DNA of 64,000 bases from Hyphomicrobiales bacterium (GCA_900472785.1 UCJH01000024.1:129449-193448); one strand, 5' to 3'; shown: positions 25,459 through 34,088, numbered from the stretch's first letter. Program-made: numbers and translations. The notes: a model not told the origin generated them from the letters alone.

Positions 25459-26850
25459 ATGGGACATTTTGGATACTTCCGACTGGAGCATTCGTCCTTT
25501 AACAAGGATGATTGGGGTTATGGCCGTGTGGCCGAGGCCGCGCATTATGGTGCCAACCAGAACAAGCGCGGCCACGTCGCGACTGTCGGCATACCCCTTT
25601 ACGGTACCTCCCATGAAACCCGCCAAGCATTCCTTGAAGTGGAGCGGCTTAACGCCCGCAAGAATGCCCGGCTCGGCGACAGCCTTATTGTCAGCTTCCC
25701 GAAAGAAGTGTCCGAACCTCACCGCCTTTTAATGATGGAGCGGTTCCTTTCAAAGGTGACCTTTGAGGGCCGGACCTATGCGCAGGCGTGGGAACATACC
25801 GACAAACCTGACAACCCCCACTTCCACGTGGTTTTGATTGACCGTGACCGGATTACCGGGAAAGCCGTGGGTAAGTTTGGGCACAGCCGATCCTACCGCA
25901 AGAAGGAAGGCCTTGAACCCAACGTCACCGAGTGGATGCGCATTCAGTGGGAAGACACGGGCAACGAGATATTCGGTGAGCATGGTTACGACCTCACCTT
26001 TGACCGCCGCAGTAACTTCGAGCGCGGCCTCGAACCTGCTGGCGAGCATCGCGGATACCAGAATGACAACCATATCGTTGAAGCCGACCAAATGGTCAGT
26101 GAACCTTTACCCGTTGAAACAGAGGACGCCCTAGAGGGTGAAGATCAGGTGACAGAAATCGCGAGCGGTCTAATCGGCGTCGATCCCGTCCAATCCGTAA
26201 AATTGCTACACACCCAAGTTGGACGCCTTGAATACCTGCACCGCAGCCAGGAGAAGATAAAGGATGCTCAGGAACGATACGAATGGCTGGTAGCCGAGCG
26301 GCTGAAGGTTACCGCCGAGGCGGGAAATTTTGAGCTTGAGCGGCTTGATATCGAGCAGGAAGAATATCGATCCATTGAGCGTTTAGCTGAATATCAGAAA
26401 CCGGACGGTAAACTGAAGGGAATCGCCATTGGCGCCTTCGGCTTTACCCTCTTCAGGTCGAAGACCCGGCAACAGGCAGAAACACTTCAGGTGAAGGCTC
26501 ACAGTGCGAAGTTGGACGCAAATGCGGCTCGCTATAAGCGGAACGCCTATGAGAGCCAGATAGGCCAGCTATCCGAGCAAGCCACACAGGAAGAACGCAA
26601 GGCCTACACGTACCGGGCCGAGCTGGAGAACCTTTATGGCAATGACGCAGAGGTGGCAGCTGCCGAAGCGGCGATCACCACGGGCATCAAAGATACGGTG
26701 GTGACCGTCACCTTGGGAGAAGCTGTAACCGCCTATGGCGAGGGGTTGATTACCGAGGACGAGTACCGGACGTTCCTAACCGAAGGTGGATATGAGGCCG
26801 AGCTTCAATTGCTTGATGAAGGCCAAGCGCACGACGGCCAGTCACTATAG
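25459..26850 (+). CDS. MobA/MobL-type HUH relaxase
   Basis: A 463-residue relaxase. The N-terminal nuclease domain contains the HUH motif in DNPHFHVVLID near residue 120 and TVGIPLYGTSHETR upstream; a Tyr in the first 30 residues (FGYFRLEHSSF or YGRVAEAAHYG) is the likely nucleophile. The C-terminal half is a coiled coil (RSQEKIKDAQERYEWLVAERL). It would nick oriT and pilot the strand through a type IV system. ATG 25459 gives the typical short N-terminus; an earlier in-frame start exists at 25411. It ends convergent with, and overlapping by 6 bp, the coupling protein gene. Confidence 0.85.
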   Translation: MGHFGYFRLEHSSFNKDDWGYGRVAEAAHYGANQNKRGHVATVGIPLYGTSHETRQAFLEVERLNARKNARLGDSLIVSFPKEVSEPHRLLMMERFLSKVTFEGRTYAQAWEHTDKPDNPHFHVVLIDRDRITGKAVGKFGHSRSYRKKEGLEPNVTEWMRIQWEDTGNEIFGEHGYDLTFDRRSNFERGLEPAGEHRGYQNDNHIVEADQMVSEPLPVETEDALEGEDQVTEIASGLIGVDPVQSVKLLHTQVGRLEYLHRSQEKIKDAQERYEWLVAERLKVTAEAGNFELERLDIEQEEYRSIERLAEYQKPDGKLKGIAIGAFGFTLFRSKTRQQAETLQVKAHSAKLDANAARYKRNAYESQIGQLSEQATQEERKAYTYRAELENLYGNDAEVAAAEAAITTGIKDTVVTVTLGEAVTAYGEGLITEDEYRTFLTEGGYEAELQLLDEGQAHDGQSL

Positions 26851-28407
26851 GTAATCAATGCCGCTCGCCGGTTTCCGCCAGACCTGCCACCAGCGTTTGC
26901 TCGCCTTTCGCCAAGGCTTTACCCCCTTGGCAACAATGTTATCCATCAACATCAGCTCCTCTTGGTAAGCGAGCCCCCGGATTTCGTCAGGTTTCACCAG
27001 CTTCCGGGCCTGTTCATTCAGGCTCTTGCTTTCGCCATGATCTCCTTGGCTGCGGCCTTTATTCTCAATGGTATATTCTCCAGCCAGCTCGCTGATTTCT
27101 TTGGCTAGCTCGGTATCTTTCCCCCCGCCGAATACCACGACATCCGACCCGTTCCACATGTCCCCGGCATTCACATAGGTCTTCTTGAATTCCTTCATGC
27201 TGAGGAAGCACATGCGAACCCGCACCCCGGCCTTGCGCTGGCGCCCGTAGGCAATCTCGATTGGCTCGCAATACCCGGTGAGACCCGCTTCATCCAAAAA
27301 CACCTCCAGCTCCCGTTTAAGGGGCTGGGCCGTTTTGTTGCGGATATGGGCGACGGTATTAATGGCATTTCCATAGATGACGCGGGACGAGTCCCCACCT
27401 GCCTTATCGATACCTGTACGGACGAACAGGACCATAGGGGTATCCTGTGTGAAGAATTTCTGGAAGTTCCAGCCACGGGTATAGGTGCCGTGCATGTCAG
27501 TTCCGTAGTTCGTCAGTTCCTTCACGGCCGCGTCGTTCCAAGCGTCCAGCTTCCGCAGCGAGGTGGAAATCATGGAGAGGCCCTCCGGCTTGTCGCCCAT
27601 CTTGCCCATGACGCCAAGTGCGGCGGTGACCACCTCATCCCCGTACTTCTTCGAGCGCTTGAACAGGTCCGCGCGTTTTTCTTCCGAGATTAGCTCGTTG
27701 ACCAGCTCGCCAATTGGCTTGTTATTCCCCTCATACCTGATGTTGACCGTGATGACGCACTTGAGTAGCAGGCGAGCGAATTCCACAAAGTGCGGCTGCT
27801 TGGAATGAGGCTCATCCGGAACGAGCAGCTTGCACAGCGCCTCAAGTGCCCGGTCATAGCGCCAACGGTTCTCGTTGTTCGGGTCCGTGACCTTTGGCGG
27901 CACGATGTCCGACAGAATATCGTACTTAGTCCACTCGTCGGGCTCGACAGCGTCAACGCGGAGGACGTTGTATCCCCTCGCCTGCATGAGCTTCGACGTG
28001 GCCCGGTAAAGTTCGCCATCCGCGTCCCCGATGATCAGGAACGGCAGTCGGTCATCAGGCCGTTCCAAAATAGCCCGGAGTGCGGCGATAAAGTGCTGGG
28101 ATTTGCCCGTACCGGGAGGCGCCATTATGATAGAGCTACGCTCGGGGTTGGTGAATACCCGCTTGCCGCTCTGCGTCACCCCCATGAGGAAGCCGCTGTT
28201 ATCGAGGTGACCTAGCTTCCGGAGGGTCTTGTCGTCGGCATACCGGGCATCCCCGTGGATCGGTTTCGGCTTATTCCGCCAACGCCGGATGGCGGAAATC
28301 ATCTTTACGGAGCCGCCAACAGTCCCGGTGAATGAATTTACGGCAAACCTTAAGCACCGATAAAGCACCTCAAACGGTCCTAAAGTAATAGCCCAAATAT
28401 ACCACAT
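26845..28407 (-). CDS. VirD4/TraG-type type IV coupling protein
   Basis: A 520-residue ATPase that docks relaxosomes to a mating channel. A short N-terminal hydrophobic segment (MWYIWAITLGPFEVLYRCL) is followed by Walker A APPGTGKSQH near residue 95 and Walker B LEVFLDEAGLTG near residue 385. The C-terminal RKLVKPDEIRGLAYQEELML is typical of TraG/VirD4. Shorter than VirD4 (about 650 residues), with a reduced membrane anchor. No other mating-pair genes are in the window, so any transfer would use a channel supplied elsewhere. Confidence 0.85.
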   Translation of the reverse strand: MWYIWAITLGPFEVLYRCLRFAVNSFTGTVGGSVKMISAIRRWRNKPKPIHGDARYADDKTLRKLGHLDNSGFLMGVTQSGKRVFTNPERSSIIMAPPGTGKSQHFIAALRAILERPDDRLPFLIIGDADGELYRATSKLMQARGYNVLRVDAVEPDEWTKYDILSDIVPPKVTDPNNENRWRYDRALEALCKLLVPDEPHSKQPHFVEFARLLLKCVITVNIRYEGNNKPIGELVNELISEEKRADLFKRSKKYGDEVVTAALGVMGKMGDKPEGLSMISTSLRKLDAWNDAAVKELTNYGTDMHGTYTRGWNFQKFFTQDTPMVLFVRTGIDKAGGDSSRVIYGNAINTVAHIRNKTAQPLKRELEVFLDEAGLTGYCEPIEIAYGRQRKAGVRVRMCFLSMKEFKKTYVNAGDMWNGSDVVVFGGGKDTELAKEISELAGEYTIENKGRSQGDHGESKSLNEQARKLVKPDEIRGLAYQEELMLMDNIVAKGVKPWRKASKRWWQVWRKPASGIDYL

Positions 28408-28508
28408 AGTTTAACCTTCTCACATCTAGCCTAAACATCTCCAACCTTTTCGCAGGCCGAAGGTATACTCCGGCTAGATAATATCTTTGCGGCCTCTTGC
28501 GAGGTAAC

Positions 28509-29393
28509 ATGAAAGCCAATGACCTTTATGCAACGATAACCACCGAAGTAATCCGGCAGATCGAGGAAGGCACTCCCCCGTGGGTGCGCCCATGGAAAGA
28601 CGACCGCAGGCGTGGCGTTGGGATGATCCCCAGCAACCTCGTTTCCGGCAGGCTTTATAGCGGCGGCAACGTCTTGCTGTTGTGGATGGCGGCGCAGGCA
28701 CGCGGGTTTCCGTCGATGCAATACTGCACCTACCATCAGGCCAACGAGATGGGCGCCCAAATCCGAAAGGGCGAAAAGGCCATCCACGTCATCTTCACCA
28801 AGCACGTCACGCGCAAGGACGAAGAGAGCGGCGACGAAAAAGGCGGGACTATCGTGAAGGCGTACCCTGTCTTCAACGTGTCCCAGCTCGACAAGGTGCC
28901 GGAGAAATATCTGGAGCCTCAGGAAGAGCCGGCCGAATTCGCCAGCCACGACCTGGCCATTTCCTTTGCCAAGGGGAGCGGCGCCAAATTCGTCCACGGT
29001 GGTAGCCGGGCCTGCTACGTCCCGACGACCGACGAAATCCACCTGCCCTCCTTCAGCGCATTTGTTGATGAGCCCGCCTATTGGGGGACGACGTGCCATG
29101 AAATGACGCATTGGACGGGCCATGAACATCGCCTTAGCCGGACCTTCGGGAAACGCTTCGGGGATGCCGCTTACAGCATGGAGGAGCTTTGCGCTGAGTT
29201 GGGATCAGCTTTCCTTTGCGCAAGGCTGGGGTTCGCTCCGTCCTTCCGATCCGCCAGCTACATCGACAGTTGGCTGAAGGTGCTGAAGGCGGACACCCGG
29301 GCGATCTTCACCGCCGCGAGTTACGCCGGACAGGCTTCTGACTATCTCTGGAACAAGGCATTTGCCGAGGAGCAGCGTCAGGCCGCCGAATAA
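28509..29393 (+). CDS. ardC: ArdC-like antirestriction protein (zincin)
   Basis: A 294-residue ArdC. The N-terminal ssDNA-binding domain starts with DLYATITTEVIRQIEEGTPPW and includes GRLYSGGNVLLLW. The C-terminal metallopeptidase domain has HEMTHWTGH followed by a distal Glu in EELCAELGSAFLC, a zincin motif. ArdC proteins protect incoming DNA from restriction during conjugation and are usual companions of relaxase genes. ATG 28509 follows GAGGTAAC. Divergent from the coupling protein gene over a 101-bp gap, and ended by a hairpin. Confidence 0.93.
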   Translation: MKANDLYATITTEVIRQIEEGTPPWVRPWKDDRRRGVGMIPSNLVSGRLYSGGNVLLLWMAAQARGFPSMQYCTYHQANEMGAQIRKGEKAIHVIFTKHVTRKDEESGDEKGGTIVKAYPVFNVSQLDKVPEKYLEPQEEPAEFASHDLAISFAKGSGAKFVHGGSRACYVPTTDEIHLPSFSAFVDEPAYWGTTCHEMTHWTGHEHRLSRTFGKRFGDAAYSMEELCAELGSAFLCARLGFAPSFRSASYIDSWLKVLKADTRAIFTAASYAGQASDYLWNKAFAEEQRQAAE

Positions 29394-29402
29394 CGAATAT
29401 TG

Positions 29403-29438
29403 CTTGGCACCCCGCTTATGGGGTGCCAAGCTGTTTTC
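29403..29438 (+). terminator. Rho-independent terminator after ardC
   Basis: CTTGGCACCCC and GGGGTGCCAAG form an 11-bp perfect stem with a 6-base loop, followed by CTGTTTTC, 10 bp after the ardC stop. Confidence 0.85.
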
Positions 29439-29671
29439 GTTCCCCTCAAGCCTTGGTTCTGGAAGGGAATAGCCCAGCGGCGAAACGGCCTTTGTCATGA
29501 AAACCTCGCCGCTGGCTTATGGACCAGCTCACCGTGTCCAATAACGGGAGATGATGGCCGTAACCGATAAAGGGCGCGACGTGCCCCTCTGGCCGTTGCT
29601 ACTCACGAGCGCTCTGCCACGGACCCGCTGAAAGGCGGGTTTTTCGATATATTTCGATGCGGTCTTGCAAT
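29439..29671. other. Gene-free stretch with terminator hairpin
   Basis: No reading frame here is convincing. The stretch ends in ACCCGC/GCGGGT with TTTT at 29623-29645, a terminator whose transcript would have to start within about 200 bp upstream, so a small RNA is possible. Confidence 0.35.
29623..29645 (+). terminator. Rho-independent terminator
   Basis: ACCCGC (29623-29628), loop TGAAAG, GCGGGT (29635-29640) and a T run. No gene on the plus strand precedes it closely apart from ardC, which already has its own terminator. Confidence 0.7.
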
Positions 29672-29705
29672 CTAGTGCACGTACATGTACTAGTGTCCAT
29701 GCACT
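29672..29705. promoter_or_regulatory. Nested inverted repeats, possible operator
   Basis: CTAGT (29672-29676) with ACTAG (29689-29693) and AGTGCA (29674-29679) with TGCACT (29700-29705) overlap around the GTACATGTAC palindrome. They lie 42-76 bp before the start at 29748, with TTGCAA at 29665-29670 as a possible -35 box. Confidence 0.45.
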
Positions 29706-29747
29706 TCGATAGATTGTCTTTCGAAGGCAGAAAAACGGAGTTTTTCA

Positions 29748-30116
29748 ATGACTGCAGAAATCACAACCGCCGTGGAAGCGGCACGCGCAACGTTGCATGC
29801 TGAAATCGACCGACAGCTGGACGTGTTGATCGCCCGATTCGACCCTGTTCGCGCTTTACCATCGGGAACACCGATTTTCAAAGACCCCAGTGACGCGGAT
29901 TGCCTCGATCCTCGCAATAAGACAGGCCTCAACCTGACCCCTGAAGGCGTGGAAATCCTATTTCGCCTTCTTGATAAGGGTGCGGGCTACAACTCTGCTG
30001 GGCGGAAAATGTCCATCACACAGACCGCAGTTCGGAACCGAAAAGGGGATTGGAATGCGGCTGGTGGCGTGAAGCGGAAGAAGCGTTTCATCCCGTACCT
30101 CGATACCACTGCCTAA
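29748..30116 (+). CDS. Small phage protein, possible DNA-binding regulator
   Basis: A 122-residue protein. The N-terminal half is an acidic helix (AARATLHAEIDRQLDVLIARFD), and LTPEGVEILFRLLDKGAGYNSAGRKMSITQTAVRNRKGDW resembles a helix-turn-helix with a basic end. The CGGAG ribosome site precedes ATG 29748. It has its own promoter-like region with palindromes and a strong terminator, so it is a single-gene unit, opposite in direction to the lysis genes. Function unknown. Confidence 0.65.
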   Translation: MTAEITTAVEAARATLHAEIDRQLDVLIARFDPVRALPSGTPIFKDPSDADCLDPRNKTGLNLTPEGVEILFRLLDKGAGYNSAGRKMSITQTAVRNRKGDWNAAGGVKRKKRFIPYLDTTA

Positions 30117-30125
30117 TCGGCAGTT

Positions 30126-30155
30126 GGCCCCGGGTTTCGCCCCGGGGCCATTTAT
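30126..30155. terminator. Strong Rho-independent terminator
   Basis: GGCCCCGGG (30126-30134) and CCCGGGGCC (30141-30149) with a 6-base loop, then ATTTATT. Between convergent genes; it may serve both. Confidence 0.85.
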
Positions 30156-30319
30156 TGTCCCAACCAAAATGCTGCTGTAGCTGCAAGCGCGACCAGAACG
30201 ACAAACAGCCCGCGCACCACACGCGGCATGGCAAAAGCTACCAGCAGGACTACGCCGATGATGCCAGCAGCGACGAGCTTGCCGCGATCCTGTTTAGGCG
30301 GGTATACCTGAATTGGCAT
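30152..30319 (-). CDS. Small phage membrane protein
   Basis: A 55-residue protein: N-terminal polar MPIQVYPPKQDRGK, then two hydrophobic segments (LVAAGIIGVVLLVAFAM and GLFVVLVALAATAAFWLG). It starts 1 bp after the holin-like gene stop (TAAATG) behind a GGATCGGGT ribosome site. As the last gene of the lysis cluster it may be a second holin or antiholin. Confidence 0.6.
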   Translation of the reverse strand: MPIQVYPPKQDRGKLVAAGIIGVVLLVAFAMPRVVRGLFVVLVALAATAAFWLGQ

Positions 30320-30607
30320 TTACCCGATCCAAGGCAATGGTTCAGCACGAGCCTTTTGGTCAGCCTTGACCTTCCGCCATCCCAAAAACGTGCGCACGGC
30401 AACAATGATGGCTGCCGCAACCGCACCCACTCCGCCCTTGAGAAAGAGCTGGCTAGTTTCGGGTGTGAAGGACTGGACAATAATGCTTGCTAGCGTCGGG
30501 TCCGTTGCAGCAACGACCTGAAGAGCGATAGGTGCCAGCGCGCTCGTGACGCTGTTGATCCCACCATTCTTGCTAAAATAGCTGGCGAGACGTTCGGTAA
30601 TTTTCAT
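30320..30607 (-). CDS. Holin-like protein
   Basis: A 95-residue protein with a hydrophobic stretch APIALQVVAA near the N-terminus and a clear membrane helix (LKGGVGAVAAAIIVAVRTFLGW), followed by a charged tail (RKVKADQKAR). This charge pattern and position after the putative lysin genes suit a holin. AT-rich spacer of 55 bp separates it from the DUF5675 gene. Confidence 0.6.
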   Translation of the reverse strand: MKITERLASYFSKNGGINSVTSALAPIALQVVAATDPTLASIIVQSFTPETSQLFLKGGVGAVAAAIIVAVRTFLGWRKVKADQKARAEPLPWIG

Positions 30608-30662
30608 GAAGAGGACTTTCCTTGTGATGGAATCGTACCACCAGCAGAATCAAGGTGTCCAA

Positions 30663-31064
30663 TCATTCGATGGTCAGGGTGAATTCGTTCTCGCCTATCT
30701 CCCGGCGCATGAGGTCGATGGCCATGCGGCTGTCACCGACGCTTGAGACAAGCTGGGTGACTAGGAGCGTCAGGCCCGCCAAGATACAGCCTTCGGTCTC
30801 CGCGTGCTTATTGCCCGCATGGAACAGGATGCCGATCCGGCTGGGCACATTTAGAACCTGCCAGACCTGCTTAAATGTGAGGGGTGTGTTCGCCGCCCAA
30901 CCGTGGGGTGTCACGCGGTAAGTACCAGCAGGGATGCAGCTCACGCCCCGCCGATTATCCCGCCATTCGTCTTCCAGCGTGTAAAGGGTCCGGCTTAGGC
31001 CGCTTAGAACACCAACGCAGGCGCCATTCGCTGTCAGTAAGCGGCGGAGCCTAAGAGCCTTCAC
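30663..31064 (-). CDS. DUF5675 family protein, candidate endolysin
   Basis: A 133-residue protein starting at GTG 31064, which overlaps the previous stop (GTGA). SRTLYTLEDEWRDN and CIPAGTYRVTPHGW, then FHAGNKHAETEGCILAG, identify the DUF5675 family. The HAGN...EGCI arrangement recalls the HxxxGCxR motif of L,D-transpeptidase folds, so a cell-wall-acting role is possible. No other lysin is visible in the lysis cluster. Function not established. Confidence 0.7.
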   Translation of the reverse strand: MKALRLRRLLTANGACVGVLSGLSRTLYTLEDEWRDNRRGVSCIPAGTYRVTPHGWAANTPLTFKQVWQVLNVPSRIGILFHAGNKHAETEGCILAGLTLLVTQLVSSVGDSRMAIDLMRREIGENEFTLTIE

Positions 31065-31378
31065 AGTGTGACGCCTTTTACCGCCGCAGCAAGATGCCCC
31101 CAAATTCCAAGCGCCCAGGATAGAAATCCGCCACCTGTCACCAAAACCCACATCGCCGCCTTCAACAGAAGCTGGACGTTGCCAATCTTGTTTTCCACGC
31201 CGATCACGCGCAATTTCACTGCGTGGATTTCGGCTTTGTTGGTGGTGTCCAACATATTCACATCGAGGTCGCGGCGGTCGCTTTTGCGCTCAATGATGTC
31301 CAGACGCTCATGCAGGCGATTGAACCGCTCATCGAGGAACTTCTCGAAATACCCTTCGTCGCGCCGTTTCTCGGTCAT
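31061..31378 (-). CDS. Coiled-coil protein with C-terminal membrane helix
   Basis: A 105-residue protein: charged coiled coil (FEKFLDERFNRLHERLDIIERKSDRRDLD), then a membrane helix (LLLKAAMWVLVTGGGFLSWALGIW). It lies between the tail spike and the candidate lysin and is coupled to both by 4-bp overlaps. This form fits a small phage lysis accessory or holin-like protein. Confidence 0.65.
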   Translation of the reverse strand: MTEKRRDEGYFEKFLDERFNRLHERLDIIERKSDRRDLDVNMLDTTNKAEIHAVKLRVIGVENKIGNVQLLLKAAMWVLVTGGGFLSWALGIWGHLAAAVKGVTL

Positions 31379-32961
31379 GACACGACAAGAAGCCCATAAG
31401 TGGAACTCATCGGTTGCGGCGCCAACGCTATCCAGTTTGCCCCCTTCCGATTCCCGAATATCCGGGCATAAGGCGGATCGAGGTGCAGGCCGTCGCTCAG
31501 TGCCGCCGCAGCTGTCATATCAGACAGGTCAGTGACGCGAATGTTGGACAAGCGCAGTGGCGTTTCATTGATCGCAGCGTTGATGATGACTTGGTTGTTA
31601 CCCGGCGCCGTGAAGAATCCGCCGAGGTTTCCGATTTCGATAGGCGTACTCGCTGTGACCCCGTTGATGACCCCGCTCCTAAAGTAGTTGAACAGGACAT
31701 CTTGGGCCGTGCTGTGTTGACTCTTCGTGAGGCCGTCAGAGGCCGAGGCATAGCCTTGGTGAAAACTGACAAGGAGCTGCTCGAAAGTGCCCAATAGCGA
31801 TTTCATGGCATTGGACCGCACGGAAAACTGGTCATAGATGGGATCGCCGCTGATCCAATAGGACCTGCTCCCGTCAACGTTCACGAGCCCCGACCCGCCT
31901 TTGGCTCCCGGCTGGATAACGATACGCACACGGTCACCGTACAGGGGGTTATCGATATAGGCGAGATAAGTTTTGGAAGCGTTCAGCAGTGGGCCTACAT
32001 CATTGTTTGCTGACATATCCCAATGGTCGAACGACTGACATCCTAGGATAATCTGGCCGTCATCAGCCCCAGCCACGCGCCCATATTGAAGAACCCTGTG
32101 GTCGTGGGCATCCGCTGCAGTATCGGTTCCGTATTCCGGCACGTTCGGCCAATCGGCAACCGTGGTGCGCCCCTGTTCTTGGGATTGTCCCGCAGAGTCG
32201 ATCACAAGGTGGATCAGCGGCTTTTTCCAGCGCCGCTCCATGTAGCGCTGCAACTGGACCCGTTCCGTGGGGCTCAGAACCTTCTCGTACCCTATGATGT
32301 CCCCTACAGGTACGTCGTTCGTGAAATCGGTGGCCGTGCCATTGTTGCTGCGGCAGAAGAAATGCAGTGGCACCGTGCAGTCAACGGTCGCTGTGTACGT
32401 CGGCGACACAAAGGTAACAGGCGTCCCATTCAAATAGGCCGTGATTGTGCCCGTGGTGTTGCTCCACGAGACGACAAGGAAATAATAGGTGTTGACGGCC
32501 AGCAGGCTTGCGACGGTTTCGGAGGCGCTACCGAAACCGAACAGAATCCCCCCAGAGCTGTTGAGGGTCACATACATCCGGCGCCCCGAAGCATCCTGCG
32601 CTCCGAAAAGGGCGTCCGTGCCCAGTGTCGCTGCTGTACGGAATGTGAAGCACCACGTGTAGTCTTTCTGGAAGCGATTGTAGACCGTGGAAACCATCGC
32701 CTTGGTGGTTTCGCTGTTGAAAAAACAGTGGCGAAAGTTATTCCACTTAGGCGCGTGGCCTACGCCATTCCCTGCAGAGATTGGTACAAGAGCATTGCCC
32801 GCGCCGGAACGGTCAGGAATTGCAGTGCAGAACCGCTTGGAGTTGGCGGCGCTCTGCGTGTAGCTGAGGGTGAATGTTTTGGTGACTGGCGATGTGGCAA
32901 GGGTTTTCGTGTGTTGCGGATCATACCAAGCCACGCAGTTGGAAATATCGGTTGGAATCAT
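31375..32961 (-). CDS. Tail-spike/fibre protein with LamG-like and SGNH esterase-like domains
   Basis: About 528 residues from ATG 32961. The N-terminal region (CVAWYDPQHTKTL ... YTWCFTFRTAATLGTDALFG) is a concanavalin/LamG-like jelly roll. The C-terminal half has VIDSAGQSQEQGR, matching the GQSN block-I Ser region of the sialate-O-acetylesterase/SGNH family, and SDGLHLDPP near the end, matching the Asp-x2-His block. It probably binds and deacetylates a surface polysaccharide during adsorption. It overlaps the upstream gene by 4 bp (ATGA). Confidence 0.7.
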   Translation of the reverse strand: MIPTDISNCVAWYDPQHTKTLATSPVTKTFTLSYTQSAANSKRFCTAIPDRSGAGNALVPISAGNGVGHAPKWNNFRHCFFNSETTKAMVSTVYNRFQKDYTWCFTFRTAATLGTDALFGAQDASGRRMYVTLNSSGGILFGFGSASETVASLLAVNTYYFLVVSWSNTTGTITAYLNGTPVTFVSPTYTATVDCTVPLHFFCRSNNGTATDFTNDVPVGDIIGYEKVLSPTERVQLQRYMERRWKKPLIHLVIDSAGQSQEQGRTTVADWPNVPEYGTDTAADAHDHRVLQYGRVAGADDGQIILGCQSFDHWDMSANNDVGPLLNASKTYLAYIDNPLYGDRVRIVIQPGAKGGSGLVNVDGSRSYWISGDPIYDQFSVRSNAMKSLLGTFEQLLVSFHQGYASASDGLTKSQHSTAQDVLFNYFRSGVINGVTASTPIEIGNLGGFFTAPGNNQVIINAAINETPLRLSNIRVTDLSDMTAAAALSDGLHLDPPYARIFGNRKGANWIALAPQPMSSTYGLLVVS

Positions 32962-33779
32962 GACCAGAACACTTCCATTGCATCTACCAAGTTTTGAAGC
33001 TGGGCGGCTGTCGGCGCGAGAGGTGCGCAAACAAAGGCGTGAACCTCAATGTTTCCATAACCGGACCCGGCCCGGCCAAGCTTGATTGTTCCGTCAGCCG
33101 CCCGCATCATTTCGCCGGCCAGCGATGCCGCAGGTCCATCAGCGACAAACGCCTCGGCTGAAACCACGTTCGAAAACGGCGTCATAAACCCGCCGGCCAG
33201 CAAGATGCCCATCTGATAGTCGATACCCGTGAGGTAGTCGGCGGCTGAATCCCTCAAACTTGTTGTGCCTGTGGTCCGGGTTACCGTGCTGCGAAACCTG
33301 TTGCCGCCGCTGGTTCTCTGGATCACCGAAATTGCCGAGGTGGTCGCGTCCAAATCCGAGAACAGGCCGTCGTTTGCTGAAAACGTGACGTGCTTGCCAA
33401 ACAGCACGCCGAAATAGCGTGCGCCTTGGACTGCCATGTATCCGCTGTTGATATACTGGTTGTTGCCGTTCAACGTGTAACCCGTTGCGGTATTGAATGG
33501 TGGGCTCGCTACGGGTGTGGCGACAGCATTCCCGGTCAAGTCGGGGATGGTGGCTCCCCCGGCATTGAGGCCCCTGTAAAACTGGATAATCCCGCCCGCC
33601 GCTTTGATGTCCGCAAAGGCATTCGACGATGTGAACCCCACAGCCTTGAGCGCCCTTACGGCATTCGTGGCTTTAACCGGATCAGCATTGGCGCCGTTGG
33701 CAATCCACGCCATAGCATCAGCATCGCCCGCCGTCGCGGCCAGCGGCAGGGGATACCGGAGGCTCAGGCCTACATCCAT
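32958..33779 (-). CDS. Phage tail protein with LamG-like domain
   Basis: A 273-residue structural protein. The first 100 residues (MDVGLSLRYPLPLAATAG) resemble an attachment segment, and the rest (TGYTLNGNNQYINSGYMAVQGARYFGVLFG ... AFVCAPLAPTAAQLQNLVDAMEVFWS) a LamG/concanavalin fold. Overlaps the esterase spike gene by 4 bp and the next gene by 1 bp, so the three are one translational unit. A probable receptor-binding or linker protein. Confidence 0.65.
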   Translation of the reverse strand: MDVGLSLRYPLPLAATAGDADAMAWIANGANADPVKATNAVRALKAVGFTSSNAFADIKAAGGIIQFYRGLNAGGATIPDLTGNAVATPVASPPFNTATGYTLNGNNQYINSGYMAVQGARYFGVLFGKHVTFSANDGLFSDLDATTSAISVIQRTSGGNRFRSTVTRTTGTTSLRDSAADYLTGIDYQMGILLAGGFMTPFSNVVSAEAFVADGPAASLAGEMMRAADGTIKLGRAGSGYGNIEVHAFVCAPLAPTAAQLQNLVDAMEVFWS

Positions 33780-34030
33780 TAAAACTCAGCAATCAGTCCT
33801 GTAGCGGTGGTCCCGGTCTTGATGACCTTGGATAAGGCGACGACGTGCCGGGAGCCTGCGCCAACCACGTAAGTAACTTGCGTTCCGGGTTTATGGGCGA
33901 ACTCCACCACCAAATTCCCGGCACCGCCGACATAAATGGCGCGGGTCGGCATGTTGGCCGGGAAGGTGTCGTCGGTGGAGGAAATATCTACGGCGCGCGC
34001 TTCAATGACAGGCTGCTGACGGTCAAACAT
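33779..34030 (-). CDS. Small phage tail-region protein
   Basis: An 83-residue beta-rich protein (ARAIYVGGAGNLVVEFAHKPG ... VIKTGTTATGLIAEF), of a kind common as small accessory proteins at phage tail tips. Its stop and the next start share one base (TAATG). Function unknown. Confidence 0.65.
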   Translation of the reverse strand: MFDRQQPVIEARAVDISSTDDTFPANMPTRAIYVGGAGNLVVEFAHKPGTQVTYVVGAGSRHVVALSKVIKTGTTATGLIAEF

Positions 34031-34088
34031 TCGCGTTTACTTTCGTTGCCATATTCTGCGCACGCAATCCGGCGCCTTGCAACAAATT

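Noticed and set aside
32086-32997. Plus-strand 303-codon frame in the tail-spike region
   Set aside because: Antisense to a coherent esterase/LamG protein and lacks any domain.
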